From an uncultured Lachnospiraceae bacterium (GTDB lineage: Bacteria; Bacillota; Clostridia; Lachnospirales; Lachnospiraceae): DNA of 64,000 bases. Under the pieces are notes generated by a model that searched no databases, had not been told where the DNA came from, and saw nothing but the letters and a program-made list of their open reading frames with translations. The stretch lies in NCBI GenBank assembly GCA_910577105.1, contig CAJTMB010000007.1:1-64000 (forward strand), given 5' to 3'. Every line of letters begins with the position of its first letter. Position 1 is the first letter of the stretch. Position numbers and translations under genes: made by a program. This document shows, in pieces, positions 17,661 through 26,785 of this stretch.

Positions 17661-17700
17661 TACCACTTTTAACCACTTAGCACCACTTTTCACCACTTTT
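17661..17700 (-). promoter_or_regulatory. MraZ operator, four 10-bp repeats
   Basis: On the minus strand four consecutive 10-bp units each contain AAGTGGT: AAAAGTGGTG, AAAAGTGGTG, CTAAGTGGTT, AAAAGTGGTA. MraZ is known to bind short GTGG/TGGG repeats with 10-bp phasing ahead of its own gene. The repeats start just at the predicted transcription start, consistent with repression. Confidence 0.85.
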
Positions 17701-17706
17701 ACTATA

Positions 17707-17735
17707 ATTTTATACTAAAATAGTGCATTTAGCAA
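17707..17735 (-). promoter_or_regulatory. Promoter of the mraZ/dcw operon
   Basis: On the minus strand TTGCTA (17730-17735), 17 bases, TAAAAT (17707-17712). The predicted start near 17700 is at the edge of the MraZ repeats. The call is based on consensus and position. Confidence 0.55.
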
Positions 17736-17758
17736 GCAAAATCAAGAAAAAAGAGCAC

Positions 17759-17791
17759 AAAAAAAGACCGGCACAATATCTTGTGCCAGTC
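17759..17791 (-). terminator. Intrinsic terminator after ychF
   Basis: On the minus strand GACTGGCACAA-GATA-TTGTGCCGGTC (17766-17791) has an 11-bp stem with one mismatch and is followed by seven T residues. It closes the rsgA/ychF side and insulates the mraZ promoter. Confidence 0.92.
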
Positions 17792-17823
17792 AGCATTCAC
17801 CACACACTATATGGTTTTCCACC

Positions 17824-18921
17824 CTAAACATTAAACCTAAATAAAATTACATCCCCGTCTTTTACCACATACTCTTTACCTTCCATCCCTACCAGGCCTT
17901 TTTCCCTGGCTGCCGGCAGGCTTCCCTGTTCCAGAAGGTCTTTATAATTTACGACCTCCGCCTTGATGAAGCCTCTCTCAAAGTCCGTATGTATTTTTCC
18001 TGCCGCCTGCGGCGCCTTGGTGCCTTCTTTGATGGTCCATGCCCTGGTTTCATCTTCTCCTGCCGTCAGATAGCTAATCAGACCAAGAAGATGGTAGCTT
18101 GCTTTTATCAGTTTTTCAAGACCGGATTCTGAAAGCCCCAAATCCTCAAGGAACATTTCCTTTTCTTCGTCATCCAGTTCCGCAATTTCCTGCTCTATCT
18201 GCGCACAGATAACGAATACTTCGCTGTTTTCCCCTGCCGCAAAAGCTTTTACCGCCTGTACTCCCTGATTGTCCGCACCGTCGTTTGCCAAGTCCCCTTC
18301 CGCCACGTTAGCGGCAAAAATGACGGGCTTGTATGTAAGCAGGTTGTATTCCGAAAGCCACGCCAGTTCATCCTCATCTTCCGTGACAAAACTCTTTGCG
18401 AGTTTCCCGGATTCCAGATGCTCCTTTATGCGGCCCTGGAGCAAAAACTCTTTTTCCAGACTCTTATCCATGCGGGCGGCCTTTCCGGTCTTTGCCATCC
18501 TTCTTTCCAGGATTTCCAAATCGGAAAAAATCAGTTCCAGATTTATGGTTTCAATATCACGCATGGGATTGACGTTTCCGTCCACATGGATGACATTGGC
18601 ATCCTCAAAACAGCGTACCACATGCACAATTGCATCCACTTCCCTGATATTGCTTAAAAACTGGTTACCCAGACCTTCCCCTTTGGAAGCGCCTTTCACC
18701 AGTCCGGCTATGTCCACAAATTCAATTACCGCAGGTGTCACTTTTTTTGAGTGGTACATATCTCCCAACAGTTTTAACCTTTCATCCGGCACCGCCACAA
18801 TTCCCACATTGGGGTCTATGGTACAGAACGGATAGTTTGCGGATTCCGCACCTGCCTTTGTCAGGGAATTGAACAGCGTGCTCTTTCCTACGTTCGGTAA
18901 TCCGACGATTCCTAGTTTCAT
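17824..18921 (-). CDS. ychF: Redox-regulated ribosome-binding ATPase YchF
   Basis: Obg-related P-loop NTPase of the OLA1/YchF group, which binds ribosomes and prefers ATP. 365 residues: P-loop GLPNVGKSTLFN (7-18), FVDIAGLVKGASKGEGLGN (G3 region), the altered specificity motif NVAE in place of NKxD, a coiled-coil insert, and the C-terminal TGS domain (AWTIKEGTKAPQAAGKIHTD, YVVKDGDVILFRFNV). It lies 20 bases after rsgA on the same strand, so it may share that transcript. Confidence 0.97.
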   Translation of the reverse strand: MKLGIVGLPNVGKSTLFNSLTKAGAESANYPFCTIDPNVGIVAVPDERLKLLGDMYHSKKVTPAVIEFVDIAGLVKGASKGEGLGNQFLSNIREVDAIVHVVRCFEDANVIHVDGNVNPMRDIETINLELIFSDLEILERRMAKTGKAARMDKSLEKEFLLQGRIKEHLESGKLAKSFVTEDEDELAWLSEYNLLTYKPVIFAANVAEGDLANDGADNQGVQAVKAFAAGENSEVFVICAQIEQEIAELDDEEKEMFLEDLGLSESGLEKLIKASYHLLGLISYLTAGEDETRAWTIKEGTKAPQAAGKIHTDFERGFIKAEVVNYKDLLEQGSLPAAREKGLVGMEGKEYVVKDGDVILFRFNV

Positions 18922-18941
18922 AATGATTTATCCTCCTTTGA

Positions 18942-19820
18942 CTACCACTTTCTGTTAGCCTTCAACTCTTCATAAAGTAAAGCGTAATTACGATAACGGC
19001 TCCCGTTTATAAGCCCCTGTGCCAGGGCCTCCTTAACGCCGCATTCCGGCTCGCTCACATGGGAACAGCCCCTGAAACGGCAGTTTTCTTCATATGGGGC
19101 AAAGTCCGGGTAACAGGACGCCAACTCTTCTTTTTCCATGGAAAACAGCGTCAGGGAGCTGAAACCGGGTGTATCCATGATATAAGTGTTTTCTGCAATG
19201 GCAATCAATTCCGAATGCCTTGTGGTGTGCTTTCCTCTCTCGATTTTCTCACTGATGCTTCCTGTTTCCATAACGGCTCCGCCCGTCAGGCAGTTTACCA
19301 ATGAAGATTTACCCACACCGCTGGGGCCTGCCACCGTGGTGGTCTTAAACCGGAGCAGACTTGTCAATTCGTCCAATCCTTCCTCCTTCACAGCGCTCAC
19401 GAACAGCACTGTGGAACCACACTTTTCATAAGTTTTTGCCAGATTACTTCTCTCTTCACCGTCTGCAATATCCTGCTTGTTAAAGCATATAATGCATGGC
19501 AGGTTCTGCCTGTGCATCATAATTAGAAACCTGTCCAACAGATTCAGGCTGGGAGAAGGTCTGGTCATGGAAAAAATCACAAGAGCCTGGTCTACATTGG
19601 CTACGGCAGGCCTTATCAGCTCATTTTTACGGGGAAGCAGTGCCGTTATACTGCCTGTCCGCCCTGCTTCATCCAGAATCTCCATTTCCACATTGTCGCC
19701 AACCAGCGGTTTTGCCTTATCTTTCCGGAATATGCCTTTTGCCTTACACTCAAAAATGCCCTTTCCGTCCAAATGCACATAATAAAATCCCGCAATTCCT
19801 TTGACTATTTTTCCCTGCAT
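18942..19820 (-). CDS. rsgA: Small ribosomal subunit biogenesis GTPase RsgA
   Basis: Circularly permuted GTPase that checks late 30S assembly. 292 residues: N-terminal OB fold (about 1-65), FNKQDIAD (G4) before the P-loop GPSGVGKSSLVN (G1), then DTPGFSSL (G3), and a C-terminal zinc finger with Cys and His ligands (CRFRGCSHVSEPEC). It is the gene after the PASTA kinase, a common order in Firmicutes. Confidence 0.96.
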   Translation of the reverse strand: MQGKIVKGIAGFYYVHLDGKGIFECKAKGIFRKDKAKPLVGDNVEMEILDEAGRTGSITALLPRKNELIRPAVANVDQALVIFSMTRPSPSLNLLDRFLIMMHRQNLPCIICFNKQDIADGEERSNLAKTYEKCGSTVLFVSAVKEEGLDELTSLLRFKTTTVAGPSGVGKSSLVNCLTGGAVMETGSISEKIERGKHTTRHSELIAIAENTYIMDTPGFSSLTLFSMEKEELASCYPDFAPYEENCRFRGCSHVSEPECGVKEALAQGLINGSRYRNYALLYEELKANRKW

Positions 19821-19844
19821 ACCGTACCCATGCCTTTTCGCCCC

Positions 19845-21950
19845 TTATTCCTGTACAAATTCCACTGTCCGGGTAAAAGTCCTTGTTTCCGTAGTTCCCG
19901 GAACTGTAATGGTTTCTCCCGCTTCATTTGTCGTGGTGGTGCTTTCCGTCGTTACCGTATAGGTAAATGTGATGGTTCCCTTTGAGGAAGTTATGCCGTA
20001 ATAGTTGGCAGCCAGAGGGAAAGTGGTTGTGCTGGTATCCATCAGCACCTTGCCGTCATCTGCCACAATCGTCACGCTGACCGTAGTCCCCGTCACATAA
20101 TCCGGCGCTTCCGCAAGGGTAGGACCTTCTATGCTGGCATTATATTTGTAGGTAACCGCCTGCGCGCCCAGGCTGACCTTGATTTCCACCGTCGTACCGG
20201 GCTCCACGTAAGAGCCGTATGAATAGCTTTGGTAACAAACCTGGCCTTCCGGGTATTCGTTGGAATATACCGATGTGGTGGCTCCCACTGCCAATCCTGC
20301 CTCAATCAGTTTGGCTATCGCTTCATCCTCAGAACAGCCCATCAGATTCGGCACCCTTACCTTGTTATCTTCCACTCCCAGGCTGACATTAACCGTAATC
20401 ACAGAACCTGCCGGCGCTTTCTGTCCACCCACGGGACTTTGGGAAATAACATTACCTTTTTCCACACTGGAAGAATAACTTTCTGTCTTATTGACGGAAA
20501 ATCCTTTGCCGGCAAGCATGTTGGCCGCGTCTTCATAGGAAAGCCCGGTAATGTTGGGAACTTCCTTTCCTTCCGTACCTGCACTGACTGTCAAGGTCAC
20601 TGTTGTGCCTTTTTCTATCTTGGTTCCCTTTGTCACATCAGCGCTTATCACAATATTCTGCTCATAAGCTTCAGACTCTACATAATTTAACTCTGTAAAT
20701 ATGCCCATTCTCGTAAGGGTTTTCTGGGCTTCCGCAACGGACAAGCCTGCAACGGCTATCATTTCCACCGGTTCATTATCCGTGGTGTCCATACTCTCCT
20801 GCGTTGTCCCGGTTTCGTTGTTATTGCTTCCGAAACCAAACACCCCTGTTATCTTACCCACGAAAAAGATGATGACGCCGCAAATCAAAAGTCCGGCTGC
20901 CACAGTCAGAATCGTAGTGATTTTTTCCATTTTGGGGTCATATTCTTCTTCATAATCTTCTTCTGCGTATTCCTCCTGCACCAGCTGTTCCGTATCGCTT
21001 TTCAGGCGCATAGTCTCATCCATGTAGTCCCTGTGCTCTGACTGTTTCTTTATCTGGGCCATGTCCGTTTCTGAAATAAAACGGGTTGCCGCTTCCGTAT
21101 CGGGGTCATGAAATACCACAAATGTTTCATCCGGATTGATGAGCGACTGTTTCAAATCGTCAATCAGTTCTGCCATGGACTGGTATCTTCTGTCAGGACT
21201 TTTCTGACAGCATTTGAGTACAATCTGCTCTACTCCGGCAGGAATCTCCGGCACAAACTCCTGCGGGGAAGGCATTTCCTCCTGGATATGCTTTATGGCA
21301 ATTGCCACGGTAGTTTCCCCGTTAAAGGGAACACGGCCTGTCAGCATTTCAAACATAGTAATGCCCATGGAGTAAATATCGCTCTTTTCATCACTGTATC
21401 CGCCCCTGGCCTGTTCGGGAGAGGTATAATGCACGGAGCCCATGACATTGGAGGTTATTGTATTACTGGTAGCGGCTTTGGCAATTCCGAAGTCCGTTAC
21501 CTTTACCTTGCCTTCCTTGGAAATAATAATATTCTGCGGTTTAATGTCCCTGTGAATGATATGGTTATTGTGGGCAGCTTCAATACCCATGGATACTTGA
21601 ATGGCAATGCTGACAGCCTCCTTGTATGACAGCCTCGCCTTTCTTTCAATATACTTTTTCAGGGTAATTCCCTCTACCAGTTCCATGACGATATAATAGA
21701 TGCCGTTTTCTTCGCCCACGTCGTATACATTTACGATATTGGGATGCATAAGGCCTGCGGCTGCCTGCGCTTCCACCCGAAATTTGGAAACAAAATTGGC
21801 ATTTTCCGAAAATTCCTGCTTTAATACCTTCACTGCCACAAATCTGTTTAATTTATGGCATTTCGCTTTATATACATCAGACATGCCGCCCGTACCTATC
21901 TTTTCCAGTATTTCGTAGCGGTCTCCAATCATCATTCCAATTTTAATCAT
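19845..21950 (-). CDS. PASTA-domain Ser/Thr protein kinase (PrkC/Stk1 type)
   Basis: Membrane kinase sensing muropeptides or lipid II and controlling wall synthesis and germination. 701 residues: kinase domain about 12-275 with GTGGMSDVY, Lys41, HRDIKPQN (Asp135) and DFG (153-155); an acidic juxtamembrane region (EEYAEEDYEEEYD); one membrane helix at about 350-370; three PASTA repeats of about 67 residues; then an unusual Thr-rich extension of about 100 residues (TYTVTTESTTTT and following). Start ATG 21950 follows GAGGAG. The PP2C partner gene is directly upstream. Confidence 0.96.
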   Translation of the reverse strand: MIKIGMMIGDRYEILEKIGTGGMSDVYKAKCHKLNRFVAVKVLKQEFSENANFVSKFRVEAQAAAGLMHPNIVNVYDVGEENGIYYIVMELVEGITLKKYIERKARLSYKEAVSIAIQVSMGIEAAHNNHIIHRDIKPQNIIISKEGKVKVTDFGIAKAATSNTITSNVMGSVHYTSPEQARGGYSDEKSDIYSMGITMFEMLTGRVPFNGETTVAIAIKHIQEEMPSPQEFVPEIPAGVEQIVLKCCQKSPDRRYQSMAELIDDLKQSLINPDETFVVFHDPDTEAATRFISETDMAQIKKQSEHRDYMDETMRLKSDTEQLVQEEYAEEDYEEEYDPKMEKITTILTVAAGLLICGVIIFFVGKITGVFGFGSNNNETGTTQESMDTTDNEPVEMIAVAGLSVAEAQKTLTRMGIFTELNYVESEAYEQNIVISADVTKGTKIEKGTTVTLTVSAGTEGKEVPNITGLSYEDAANMLAGKGFSVNKTESYSSSVEKGNVISQSPVGGQKAPAGSVITVNVSLGVEDNKVRVPNLMGCSEDEAIAKLIEAGLAVGATTSVYSNEYPEGQVCYQSYSYGSYVEPGTTVEIKVSLGAQAVTYKYNASIEGPTLAEAPDYVTGTTVSVTIVADDGKVLMDTSTTTFPLAANYYGITSSKGTITFTYTVTTESTTTTNEAGETITVPGTTETRTFTRTVEFVQE

Positions 21951-21964
21951 GCTTTACTCCTCAA

Positions 21965-22696
21965 CTATTCTGCAAACGGCTCAACCAGCACTACTGCTAT
22001 ATTATCCTTACCGCCGTTATTATTTGCGGCCTTGACCAATTCTTCCGCTTTTTCAACAACATCCCGCTGTCCATTCAATATCATGCGGATTTCTTCATCT
22101 TCAAGCATATTGGTCAGACCGTCAGAACACATTAACACAATCTCTCCCGGTACAAGTTCCACCTTGAAAAAGTCGATTTCCACTTTATCGGTGGCGCCTA
22201 TTGCCCTTGTAATGATGTTCTTGTCAGGATGGTTTCTTGCTGCCGCCCTGTCTATACCGCCCATCCGAATCATTTCCTCTACGAGGGAATGGTCTCTGGT
22301 AATCTGTCTAATCTTCTCCCCTACCACATACAACCGGGAATCACCCACATTGGCCACCCACAGGTGGTTTCCTATACAGGTTGCCGCCACAACGGTGGTT
22401 CCCATGCCTTCCAGGTTCACATTTTCACGGGACAGCTTCAGGATATTCTCATTTGCCGTTTCAATGGCCCTGCCCAGCACCTTCTCCGGATTTTCCTCGG
22501 GAGAACTCTCTATCTCGTGCACAATGGTTTCCACTGTATATTTTGACGCATAATCTCCTGCATTATGTCCTCCCATGCCATCCGCAACTATAAAAACATT
22601 CGGAAGATTCCCCACAGGCCTCTCTGAGGTATAAACATAATCCTGATTCAGTTTTCGTTTCTTTCCTATATCAGTTATGGAAAACGTCTTTAACAC
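21965..22696 (-). CDS. PP2C-type Ser/Thr protein phosphatase (PrpC/Stp)
   Basis: Mn-dependent phosphatase that reverses the PASTA kinase. 243 residues with the PPM signatures FIVADGMGGHNAGDYAS (metal-binding Asp), GMGTTVVAA, WVANVGDSRLY, TRDHSLVEE, VLMCSDGLTNML and NNGGKDNIAVV. Cytosolic, with no membrane segment. It lies 3 bases after rlmN and 14 bases before the kinase gene, a conserved pair. Confidence 0.96.
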   Translation of the reverse strand: MLKTFSITDIGKKRKLNQDYVYTSERPVGNLPNVFIVADGMGGHNAGDYASKYTVETIVHEIESSPEENPEKVLGRAIETANENILKLSRENVNLEGMGTTVVAATCIGNHLWVANVGDSRLYVVGEKIRQITRDHSLVEEMIRMGGIDRAAARNHPDKNIITRAIGATDKVEIDFFKVELVPGEIVLMCSDGLTNMLEDEEIRMILNGQRDVVEKAEELVKAANNNGGKDNIAVVLVEPFAE

Positions 22697-22699
22697 CGT

Positions 22700-23743
22700 C
22701 TATCTCCTCGTTTCATTTACATGCCTGCGCCTGAGTTGCCCGCAGGCCCCATCGATATCCCGTCCCATTTCTCTTCTTATAGTAACATTTATTTTGTTTT
22801 TTTCAAGTTTATTTTTAAATGCAGCTGTTTTTGCAGCCTCACACTGCACAAAACTTCGTTCTTTGATTGGGTTGACAGGAATCAGGTTGACATGACAGCC
22901 AAGGGGGGCCGCCAGTGCAATCAGTTCCTCTGCATCCTGCGCCGAATCATTGACTCCTCCCACAAGACTGTATTCAAGTGTGATTCGTCTGCCTGTTTTT
23001 TTTAAATAATATTCACAGGCATCCATTAACTCTTTGATGCTGTAACGGTTTGCTATCGGCATCAGCTCTCTTCTTTTTTCATTATTCGGCGCATGAAGGG
23101 ACAATGCCAGCGTAATCTGCAGTTTCTCATCTGCAAGCCTGTACATTTCCGGAACCAGCCCGCAAGTGGATACCGTTATGTTCCTTTGACTGATATGCAG
23201 CCCTTTTTCGTCCGTTAACAGCCTGATAAAACGAAGCAGGTTATCAAAATTATCAAGAGGTTCCCCACATCCCATTACCACCACATTGGAAACCCGTTCT
23301 CCCGTAAGCCGTGTAATGGCATATATCTGGTCAAGCATTTCAGAAGGACGCAGATTCCTTTCCAGCCCGTCCAGGGTAGATGCACAGAACCTGCAGCCCA
23401 TACGGCATCCGGCCTGGGAAGAAATACATACGGAATTACCGTGTCTGTATTTCATCCACACACTTTCTATCATATTGCCGTCAGCAAGCGCAAACAAAAA
23501 TTTTTTTGTGCCATCCAATGCTGACTCCTGGATTTCCACCGGATTTAACGCTGTATATTGATACCGGTTCCCGCATTTTTCCCGGAAATCCTTGGACAGG
23601 CTGGTCATTTCCGTAAAGCTGCGCGCCAGTTTCACATGCATCCACTCATAACACTGGACTGCACGGAAGGGTTTTTCCCCCATGGAAACGATTTGTTCCT
23701 GTAATTCTTCAAATGTCATAGATTTTATGTCTAATTTATCCAT
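22700..23743 (-). CDS. rlmN: Dual-specificity RNA methyltransferase RlmN
   Basis: Radical SAM enzyme that methylates C2 of A2503 in 23S rRNA and A37 of some tRNAs. 347 residues with CRMGCRFCAST (the CxxxCxxC cluster motif), VVVMGCGEPLDN, ISQRNITVSTCGLV, LALSLHAPNNEKR and a C-terminal RREMGRDIDGACGQLR with the catalytic Cys. It overlaps rsmB by 8 bp. Confidence 0.97.
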   Translation of the reverse strand: MDKLDIKSMTFEELQEQIVSMGEKPFRAVQCYEWMHVKLARSFTEMTSLSKDFREKCGNRYQYTALNPVEIQESALDGTKKFLFALADGNMIESVWMKYRHGNSVCISSQAGCRMGCRFCASTLDGLERNLRPSEMLDQIYAITRLTGERVSNVVVMGCGEPLDNFDNLLRFIRLLTDEKGLHISQRNITVSTCGLVPEMYRLADEKLQITLALSLHAPNNEKRRELMPIANRYSIKELMDACEYYLKKTGRRITLEYSLVGGVNDSAQDAEELIALAAPLGCHVNLIPVNPIKERSFVQCEAAKTAAFKNKLEKNKINVTIRREMGRDIDGACGQLRRRHVNETRR

Positions 23744-25100
23744 TCTTACTTTTCACCAGTCTTGCAAAAAAGAAACCATCCGTATCATGTATGCCGGGCA
23801 ATAACTGCAAATAGCCCTTTTCTGCGGTTTTTATTTCCGGCATGTCCGGAAGAAATGCAGTCAGCGAATCCAATGTATATCCGAACTTTCTGCAAATCCA
23901 GTCTGCCATATCTTCATTTTCAACGGGATTTATCGTGCAGGTGCTGTACAGCAGAACCCCTCCCGGCTTTACACAGGCACAGGCCTGACGGACAATCTCT
24001 TTTTGCAATGCTGCAATTTCTTTTATGGCTTCCGGGGTCTGCCTGTACTTGATATCGTTCTTCCTCCCTATCACACCAAGGCCGGAACAGGGCACATCGG
24101 CTATAACCACATCCGCTCTGTCCTGCATCACCGGGTCAGGTCTGGCAGCATCCCATACCTTTATTTCCACATTGGACAGGCCCATGCGTTTCACATTTTC
24201 TTCTATAAGGGATACTTTCCGTTCAGATATGTCCCTTGCCCATACCCTTCCCTTGTTCCCGGCATATTCAGCGGCTAAAAGGGTCTTTCCGCCGGGTGCA
24301 GCACACACATCCAGAACGGAATCCCCCGGCTTTATGCCTGCTGCCATAACCGCCAGCATGGAACTGGCATCCTGCATGGTAAAGCAGCCCTCCCCATAGC
24401 CGGGAAGCATAGCCGGATTTTCACAATTTTCCAGATAATATGCCTCCTCCACAAAAGGATGCCTGCATACCGTAATTCCTTTTTCCCTGAAGCCGGCAAT
24501 CAATGCTTCTATCTGCTCATCCATGAGGCTTTGTCTGAAACGGATGGTAACCGGCCGGGCTTCCAGTAAACCTTCCGCTATTCGTTTTGTCTTATCGTAG
24601 GAATATAAGGAAAGGAAATGCCTTGTAAGCCATAAGGGCATGGAAAAAGCAACCGAAAGATACTCTTCCGGTTCATTCTCCTTTGAGGGCAGTTTCAACT
24701 GTTCTTTGCCGGCAGACAGTTTTCTCAAAACTCCGTTGACAAAGCCTTTTAAATTGAAAAATCTGCGTTTTCCTGCAAGTTTCACTGCCTCGCTGACCGC
24801 TGCCGCATCCGGCACACTGTCCATATATAAAATCTGGTAACTGCCCATGCGCAAAAGGTTTCTGATTAACGGTTTCATCTTCGAAACCGGCAGGCTGGAC
24901 ACCTGATTGATATAATAATCAATTTCCATCCTTCTCTCCAGCGTTCCTTCAAACATTCTCTTGATGAATGCTTTTTCCTGTCCGGAAAGATAATCATATT
25001 TTGTAAGCACATCCCTTACAATGTGATGGGAAAATGTTTCTTTTCTTTCTACTGCCAGCAGCATATCCAGTACAATTTCCCTCGTATTTTCCGCTGCCAT
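23736..25100 (-). CDS. rsmB: 16S rRNA (cytosine-967-C5)-methyltransferase
   Basis: SAM-dependent rRNA methyltransferase. 454 residues from ATG 25100, which follows AAGGCGGG; an upstream start at 25127 would overlap the peptidase gene. N-terminal NusB-like domain (about 1-140: REIVLDMLLAVE, KAFIKRMFEGTLERR, DAAAVSEAVKLAGKRRF), then the RsmB/F methyltransferase with LDVCAAPGGKT, DVPCSGLGVIGRKNDIKY and YSTCTINPVENE carrying the two catalytic cysteines. It is part of the priA-def-fmt-rsmB-rlmN arrangement. Confidence 0.96.
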   Translation of the reverse strand: MAAENTREIVLDMLLAVERKETFSHHIVRDVLTKYDYLSGQEKAFIKRMFEGTLERRMEIDYYINQVSSLPVSKMKPLIRNLLRMGSYQILYMDSVPDAAAVSEAVKLAGKRRFFNLKGFVNGVLRKLSAGKEQLKLPSKENEPEEYLSVAFSMPLWLTRHFLSLYSYDKTKRIAEGLLEARPVTIRFRQSLMDEQIEALIAGFREKGITVCRHPFVEEAYYLENCENPAMLPGYGEGCFTMQDASSMLAVMAAGIKPGDSVLDVCAAPGGKTLLAAEYAGNKGRVWARDISERKVSLIEENVKRMGLSNVEIKVWDAARPDPVMQDRADVVIADVPCSGLGVIGRKNDIKYRQTPEAIKEIAALQKEIVRQACACVKPGGVLLYSTCTINPVENEDMADWICRKFGYTLDSLTAFLPDMPEIKTAEKGYLQLLPGIHDTDGFFFARLVKSKNG

Positions 25101-25101
25101 T

Positions 25102-25803
25102 TCAATCCCGCCTTCTGTTTCCGCCAAACAGCATCACAATACGAAGCAGCTGTAAAATGGAGGATGCCGTCGCCGCCACATAGGTCATGGCTGCCGCCGT
25201 CAGCACTTTTTTAGCACCGCCGGCTTCCCTCTCATCCAAAATCCCACCGGACTGTATCGACTGCATGGCCCTGACGGAAGCATTGAATTCCACAGGCAGG
25301 GTAACCACCTGAAACAACACGGCTAATGCAAATACCCAAATGCCTATTTGCAAAAGAGTGGTATTCCAGCTCAGGAAAACACCCAGCAGAATAATGGGAA
25401 GCCACAGCATGCTTCCGATATTCACAACCGGCACCAGCGCCGTACGGAACTGAAGCGGACCGTATCCTTCCTGATGTTGTTTTGCATGTCCGCATTCATG
25501 GGCAGCCACTGCCACTGCCGTCACCGTGGCATAATTGAAATTTTCATAGGAAAGCCTGACGGCCTTTGCCCTTGGGTCATAATGGTCGCCGCCTCCTCTT
25601 TGCAGGCATTCCACCCTGACATCATAGATTCCCGCGTTCCTGAGTATCTGCTGTGCCGCTTCCGCCCCCGTAATACCCTTGTGATTCCTTTCACCGTGGT
25701 ATTTTTTCATGGAACTGTTTACCCAGACACTGGCGCAAATACAGAGAATTGCTCCAATCAGAACCAGCATATAGGTCGGGTCAAAAAAATAGTAATATGG
25801 CAT
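25102..25803 (-). CDS. Zinc metallopeptidase, YugP-like membrane protein
   Basis: Putative membrane-bound metalloprotease of the YugP family; substrates are unknown. 233 residues from ATG 25803 (an ATG at 25812 has its ribosome site overlapping). One N-terminal helix (PTYMLVLIGAILCICASVWV), a cytosolic or external region with GITGAEAAQQILRNAGI, the zinc motif AAHECGHAKQHQ (HExxH-like HECGH), then two membrane helices and a C-terminal helix. It lies between rsmB and fmt, as in many Clostridia. Confidence 0.88.
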   Translation of the reverse strand: MPYYYFFDPTYMLVLIGAILCICASVWVNSSMKKYHGERNHKGITGAEAAQQILRNAGIYDVRVECLQRGGGDHYDPRAKAVRLSYENFNYATVTAVAVAAHECGHAKQHQEGYGPLQFRTALVPVVNIGSMLWLPIILLGVFLSWNTTLLQIGIWVFALAVLFQVVTLPVEFNASVRAMQSIQSGGILDEREAGGAKKVLTAAAMTYVAATASSILQLLRIVMLFGGNRRRD

Positions 25804-25820
25804 ACTCTCCATCCTTTCTT

Positions 25821-26774
25821 TTATCCTAAAACCATTCCCTCCGCCAACGTATTTCCCAGCAGGAAATCATGCGTACACATTCTTTTCTTACCTTCCAGCT
25901 GCACACTGGTTATCCATAAAAAGCCTTCACCGCATTTGACGGCAAACCTGTCCTTTTCTGTCTTAACGACGGTTCCCGGCTTCCGGTCCGCCTCATCTTT
26001 CATCTGTGCAAAAGCCTCCCGGTCAACAGAATACGCTTCCCAAATCTTTAACTGCTTTCCTTTTATACCAGTATACGCACTTGGCCAGGCATTCAGTCCC
26101 CTTATCAGCCTTTCCAGCACAGGTGCGCTTTGATTCCAGTCAATCCTTCCCATGGATTTATGAAGCATGGTGGTATGGGTGGCTTCCTCCTCCTTTTGTT
26201 TCACCGGTACAAGCTTTCCCTCTTCCAACAGTTTAAGCGCTTCCACAATGGCCTGCGCTCCCAGTACGGACAGCTTTTCAAAAAGCGTTTCCCCTGTTTC
26301 CTCCCTGTCCAGAAATACTTCTTTCCTGTAAAGAATATCACCGGTGTCCACTCCCTCATCCATCTGCATGATGGTCACACCGCTTTTTTCTTCTCCGTTG
26401 ATGACCGCCCACTGTATGGGGGAGGACCCCCGGTACTTGGGAAGCAGGGATGCATGAATGTTGATGCAGCCAAACTCTGGCATATCCAGAATTTCTTTTG
26501 ATAAAATCTGTCCAAAAGCCGCCACCACAAACACGTCCGCTTCATATCTTTTTAATTCCGCCACCGATTCGGGCCTTCTTATCTTCTCCGGCTGCAAAAC
26601 AGGAATATGATGCGCGAGCGCACATTCCTTGACAGGTGAAAACGAAAGCTTCCCGCTCCTGCCCTTTGGCTTGTCAGGCTGGGTCACCACTGCCGTAATC
26701 TCATGGCCTGCCGCAATGAGCGCCTCCAATGCCCCCACTGAAAAGTCCGGCGTTCCCATATAAATGATTTTCAT
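25821..26774 (-). CDS. fmt: Methionyl-tRNA formyltransferase
   Basis: Formylates initiator Met-tRNA using 10-formyl-THF. 317 residues: IIYMGTPDFSV, TQPDKPKGRSGK loop, FGCINIHASLLPKYRGSSPIQWAVINGE with catalytic Asn/His, GVTIMQMDEGVDTGDIL with the catalytic Asp, and a C-terminal OB-like tRNA-binding domain (about 205-317). It lies 11 bases after def, its functional partner. Confidence 0.97.
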   Translation of the reverse strand: MKIIYMGTPDFSVGALEALIAAGHEITAVVTQPDKPKGRSGKLSFSPVKECALAHHIPVLQPEKIRRPESVAELKRYEADVFVVAAFGQILSKEILDMPEFGCINIHASLLPKYRGSSPIQWAVINGEEKSGVTIMQMDEGVDTGDILYRKEVFLDREETGETLFEKLSVLGAQAIVEALKLLEEGKLVPVKQKEEEATHTTMLHKSMGRIDWNQSAPVLERLIRGLNAWPSAYTGIKGKQLKIWEAYSVDREAFAQMKDEADRKPGTVVKTEKDRFAVKCGEGFLWITSVQLEGKKRMCTHDFLLGNTLAEGMVLG

Positions 26775-26785
26775 CCCTGTTCTCC

